From assembly GCF_002284565.1 (NCBI RefSeq), contig NZ_NPKI01000041.1, positions 62,001-126,000 on the forward strand: a stretch of 64,000 bases of DNA, written 5' to 3'. Position numbers and translations under genes: made by a program. Origin of the DNA: Mesorhizobium mediterraneum (GTDB lineage Bacteria > Pseudomonadota > Alphaproteobacteria > Rhizobiales > Rhizobiaceae). Positions 62,554 through 64,000 of the stretch are shown piece by piece (within the stretch, counting starts at the first letter, position 1; each line of letters opens with the position of its first letter). Below the pieces are notes generated by a model that did not search any database, was not told where the DNA came from, and saw only the letters and a list, made by a program, of their open reading frames with translations.

Positions 62554-63003
62554 ACGTGCGACCCGTCGGCCAAGGCTCGCGCCAGAGCTCCCACTAGGCC
62601 ATCGGCCATTGCTAGGCGATCGACCATTGCCAGTTTCGACCCCCACCACAATTTCATTCGGGCCGCCATCACGTCGCCTCTGAGTGGTACGGGTGCAAGC
62701 GTCGAATGTTGACCAAGCGAACGCGAGCGGGGCGGAGTCCAGGTGTTGCCGGTGAGCAGGGCGACCTCAGGATGACAGACTGGGGCTCTGAAGCCGAGCC
62801 TCGTTGATCGTCGTCGCGCTGCATAGTCCCTCCCAATGGAATGCGAGGAAGGAGAAGATCGCAAGCACGACAACGATAAAACCGATGAGATGGCGCAATC
62901 TCCCCCACATCGCGTACCGAACTTGCCTGCGAGCGTGAGGTTCCCCTTCGGCTGAGATATTTCTGGTTCGGCGGGCGACCCGCCCAACTTGGCATTCCTG
63001 CTC

Positions 63004-63249
63004 TTTGTCGACGAAGCGGCGCACTAAATCCGTGTCGGTACGATCAATGGGATCGCCCCGCGGCGGTGTTCCGGCCGTCGAGACGAGACGATCGAAAGCC
63101 CCGACTTCGTCGAACAGCCATGCAATTTCCGCCTCCTTCGTCACGTCGGCGGCGAGGGTTCTGACACGACGATCTGCACCTGGCGTGCGTTCTGCGGCCT
63201 GCAACTTCTCTGGTGACAGACCGACGATCATCTGGGACGGAGTCGACAT
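63004..63249 (-). pseudogene. Short-chain dehydrogenase remnant
   Basis: Residues encoded from 63249 leftward (VGLSPEKLQAAERTPGADRR, then LAADVTKEAEIAWLFDEVGAFDRLVSTAGTPPRG and LVRRFVDKE) match the middle of an SDR protein. The N-terminal nucleotide-binding glycines and the catalytic Ser/Tyr-x-x-x-Lys part are both absent. Beyond 63004 the frame continues into unrelated sequence with a hydrophobic segment. It is a fragment, not a working dehydrogenase. Confidence 0.65.
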
Positions 63250-63366
63250 TGCGATACGCTACGGCGCGCGCGGTTATGAGGGGGCGGCGTCGGAGCTCCT
63301 GCCGAGGAGGGCGTCTCTCCAGTCTGCAGTCCGGAGTTGCTGTACGGAGAACATCCACTGCCCGGC
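63236..63366 (+). pseudogene. LysR effector-domain remnant, frameshifted
   Basis: The frame from 63236 reads DGVDIAIRYGARGYEGAASELLP, the conserved middle of LysR-type (GcvA-like) effector domains. At about 63299-63304 the expected continuation moves to another frame, reading EEGVSPVCSPELLYGEHPLPG, which is the next conserved LysR block. The rest of the regulator is missing on both sides. It abuts the SDR remnant on the opposite strand. Confidence 0.6.
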
Positions 63367-63423
63367 GAAACATTTTGCCATCGCGGCAGTTATACTGCTC
63401 TGCGGACGAAATTCGAGCATGCC

Positions 63424-64000
63424 TTGAACGATATTAGATTGGCGATACCGCTGGTCGGCGAAGTGGAAGACTCTGCGCCGAGATCGGCTGCGGGCCTGCC
63501 TTGGATCAAGGTGGCCGGTTCCTATTTCGTCACCGAGAACGGCCAGTCATGGACGCCGATTGGGCAGAACGATGCGGTAAGCTGGCCCGAACTCAATGGC
63601 CTGTTCCGGCGCGCCGATATGGCCGGCGTGGAAAGCCATCTCCGTTGGCTGAAGGAAAGCGGTGTCACCTGCCTCAGGCTGATGCTGGAATATGCCCAGG
63701 TTCGCCACCGCTACTTCGAGAAGCCGCAGGGCCGCTTCGTGCCGGCTATGGTGCAATTGTGGGACGACCTCTTTCGTCTTTGCGAAAGACAGGGCTTAAG
63801 AATCCTGCTCACCCCCTTTGATACGTTCTGGCAGTGGCTCCACTGGCGCCACCACCCCTACAACCGCAATAACGGAGGCGTGCTGGACCACCCGTCGCGA
63901 TTCCTGATCTGCGCCGAGACGCGCCGCGCGATCAAGGCCCGGCTGGAATTCGTGGTTCGCAGATGGAGCGGCAGCGGAGCCCTCTTCGCATGGGACCTCT
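63424..64000 (+). CDS. Glycoside hydrolase, GH5/mannanase-like (partial at right edge)
   Basis: The frame enters the right edge without a stop. The chosen TTG at 63424 gives LNDIRLAIPLVGEVEDSAPR; the start is uncertain because no clear ribosome site is present. Then follow KVAGSYFVTENGQSWTPIGQ, LKESGVTCLRLMLEYAQVRH, LWDDLFRLCERQGLRILLTP and SGALFAWDL. These are the first half of a clan-A TIM barrel of the cellulase/mannanase type. The catalytic glutamates would lie beyond the window. It probably belongs to the same polysaccharide locus. Confidence 0.75.
   Translation, partial: MNDIRLAIPLVGEVEDSAPRSAAGLPWIKVAGSYFVTENGQSWTPIGQNDAVSWPELNGLFRRADMAGVESHLRWLKESGVTCLRLMLEYAQVRHRYFEKPQGRFVPAMVQLWDDLFRLCERQGLRILLTPFDTFWQWLHWRHHPYNRNNGGVLDHPSRFLICAETRRAIKARLEFVVRRWSGSGALFAWDL

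Noticed and set aside
62767..62910. 47-residue one-helix protein at the end of the SDR frame
   Set aside because: It has a hydrophobic stretch but no ribosome site and only an internal ATG; it may be random sequence fused to the SDR remnant.
1..64000. CRISPR array or intact insertion sequence
   Set aside because: No regularly spaced repeats and no transposase frames were seen on either strand.

Overview
The window looks like chromosome of an alphaproteobacterium of the order Hyphomicrobiales, most likely Mesorhizobium or a close relative. The reasons are high GC, a pyruvate dehydrogenase operon whose E1 beta carries its own lipoyl domain, a fused ispDF next to cinA, the dusB-ntrB-ntrC-ntrY-ntrX-(dat)-hfq-hflX order, an opgC homologue, and dispersed short palindromes of the type common between rhizobial genes. 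The assignment rests on gene order and protein character, not on a database search.

Positions 1 to about 26,400 are mostly core. First comes the pyruvate dehydrogenase block (end of pdhA, pdhB, pdhC, a membrane protein, an SGNH hydrolase, lpdA), then a small stress membrane gene behind a near-perfect EcfG-type promoter and a strong terminator. lipA and a COQ10-like gene follow and converge on cinA and ispDF. Next is the nitrogen regulatory block (dusB, ntrB, ntrC, ntrY, ntrX), a class IV aminotransferase, hfq and hflX, then mazG, an aromatic/aspartate aminotransferase and opgC on the minus strand, and an ECF sigma/anti-sigma pair with a Bax inhibitor-1 family protein and a DUF2076 protein.

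From 26,400 to 35,300 the genes are more variable: an acyl-CoA dehydrogenase, a frameshifted cysteine hydrolase, a DUF1127 protein, a soluble winged-helix/TPR regulator, a GFA protein, a ureohydrolase, an SRPBCC protein, and homocysteine S-methyltransferase divergent from a TetR regulator. From 34,800 to 42,840 a minus-strand core run encodes rlpA, a dacA-like protein, tmk, holB, metG, tatD, a metallo-beta-lactamase protein and a YbaK protein, supplying cell-wall, replication and translation functions. A tRNA-Ser(UGA) at 43,256 marks the end of this core.

From 43,346 onward the DNA is accessory. It holds a catabolic/uptake locus (ferredoxin-type reductase, LysR, amidohydrolase, stand-alone Rieske protein, complete peptide-type ABC importer). 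It also holds an island remnant (truncated DUF2924 gene, serine recombinase, HTH protein), a ferritin-like stress gene with a second exact EcfG promoter, and a polysaccharide locus (GH43-like protein, glycosyltransferase, UDP-galactopyranose mutase, two clan-A glycosidases). Between the last two glycosidases lie remnants of a divergent SDR/LysR pair. The right edge cuts a glycoside hydrolase gene.

No CRISPR array, rRNA gene or intact insertion sequence was seen. The least familiar assembly is the Rieske/amidohydrolase/ABC locus at 44.8-53.8 kb, which has electron-transfer parts but no terminal oxygenase inside the window.
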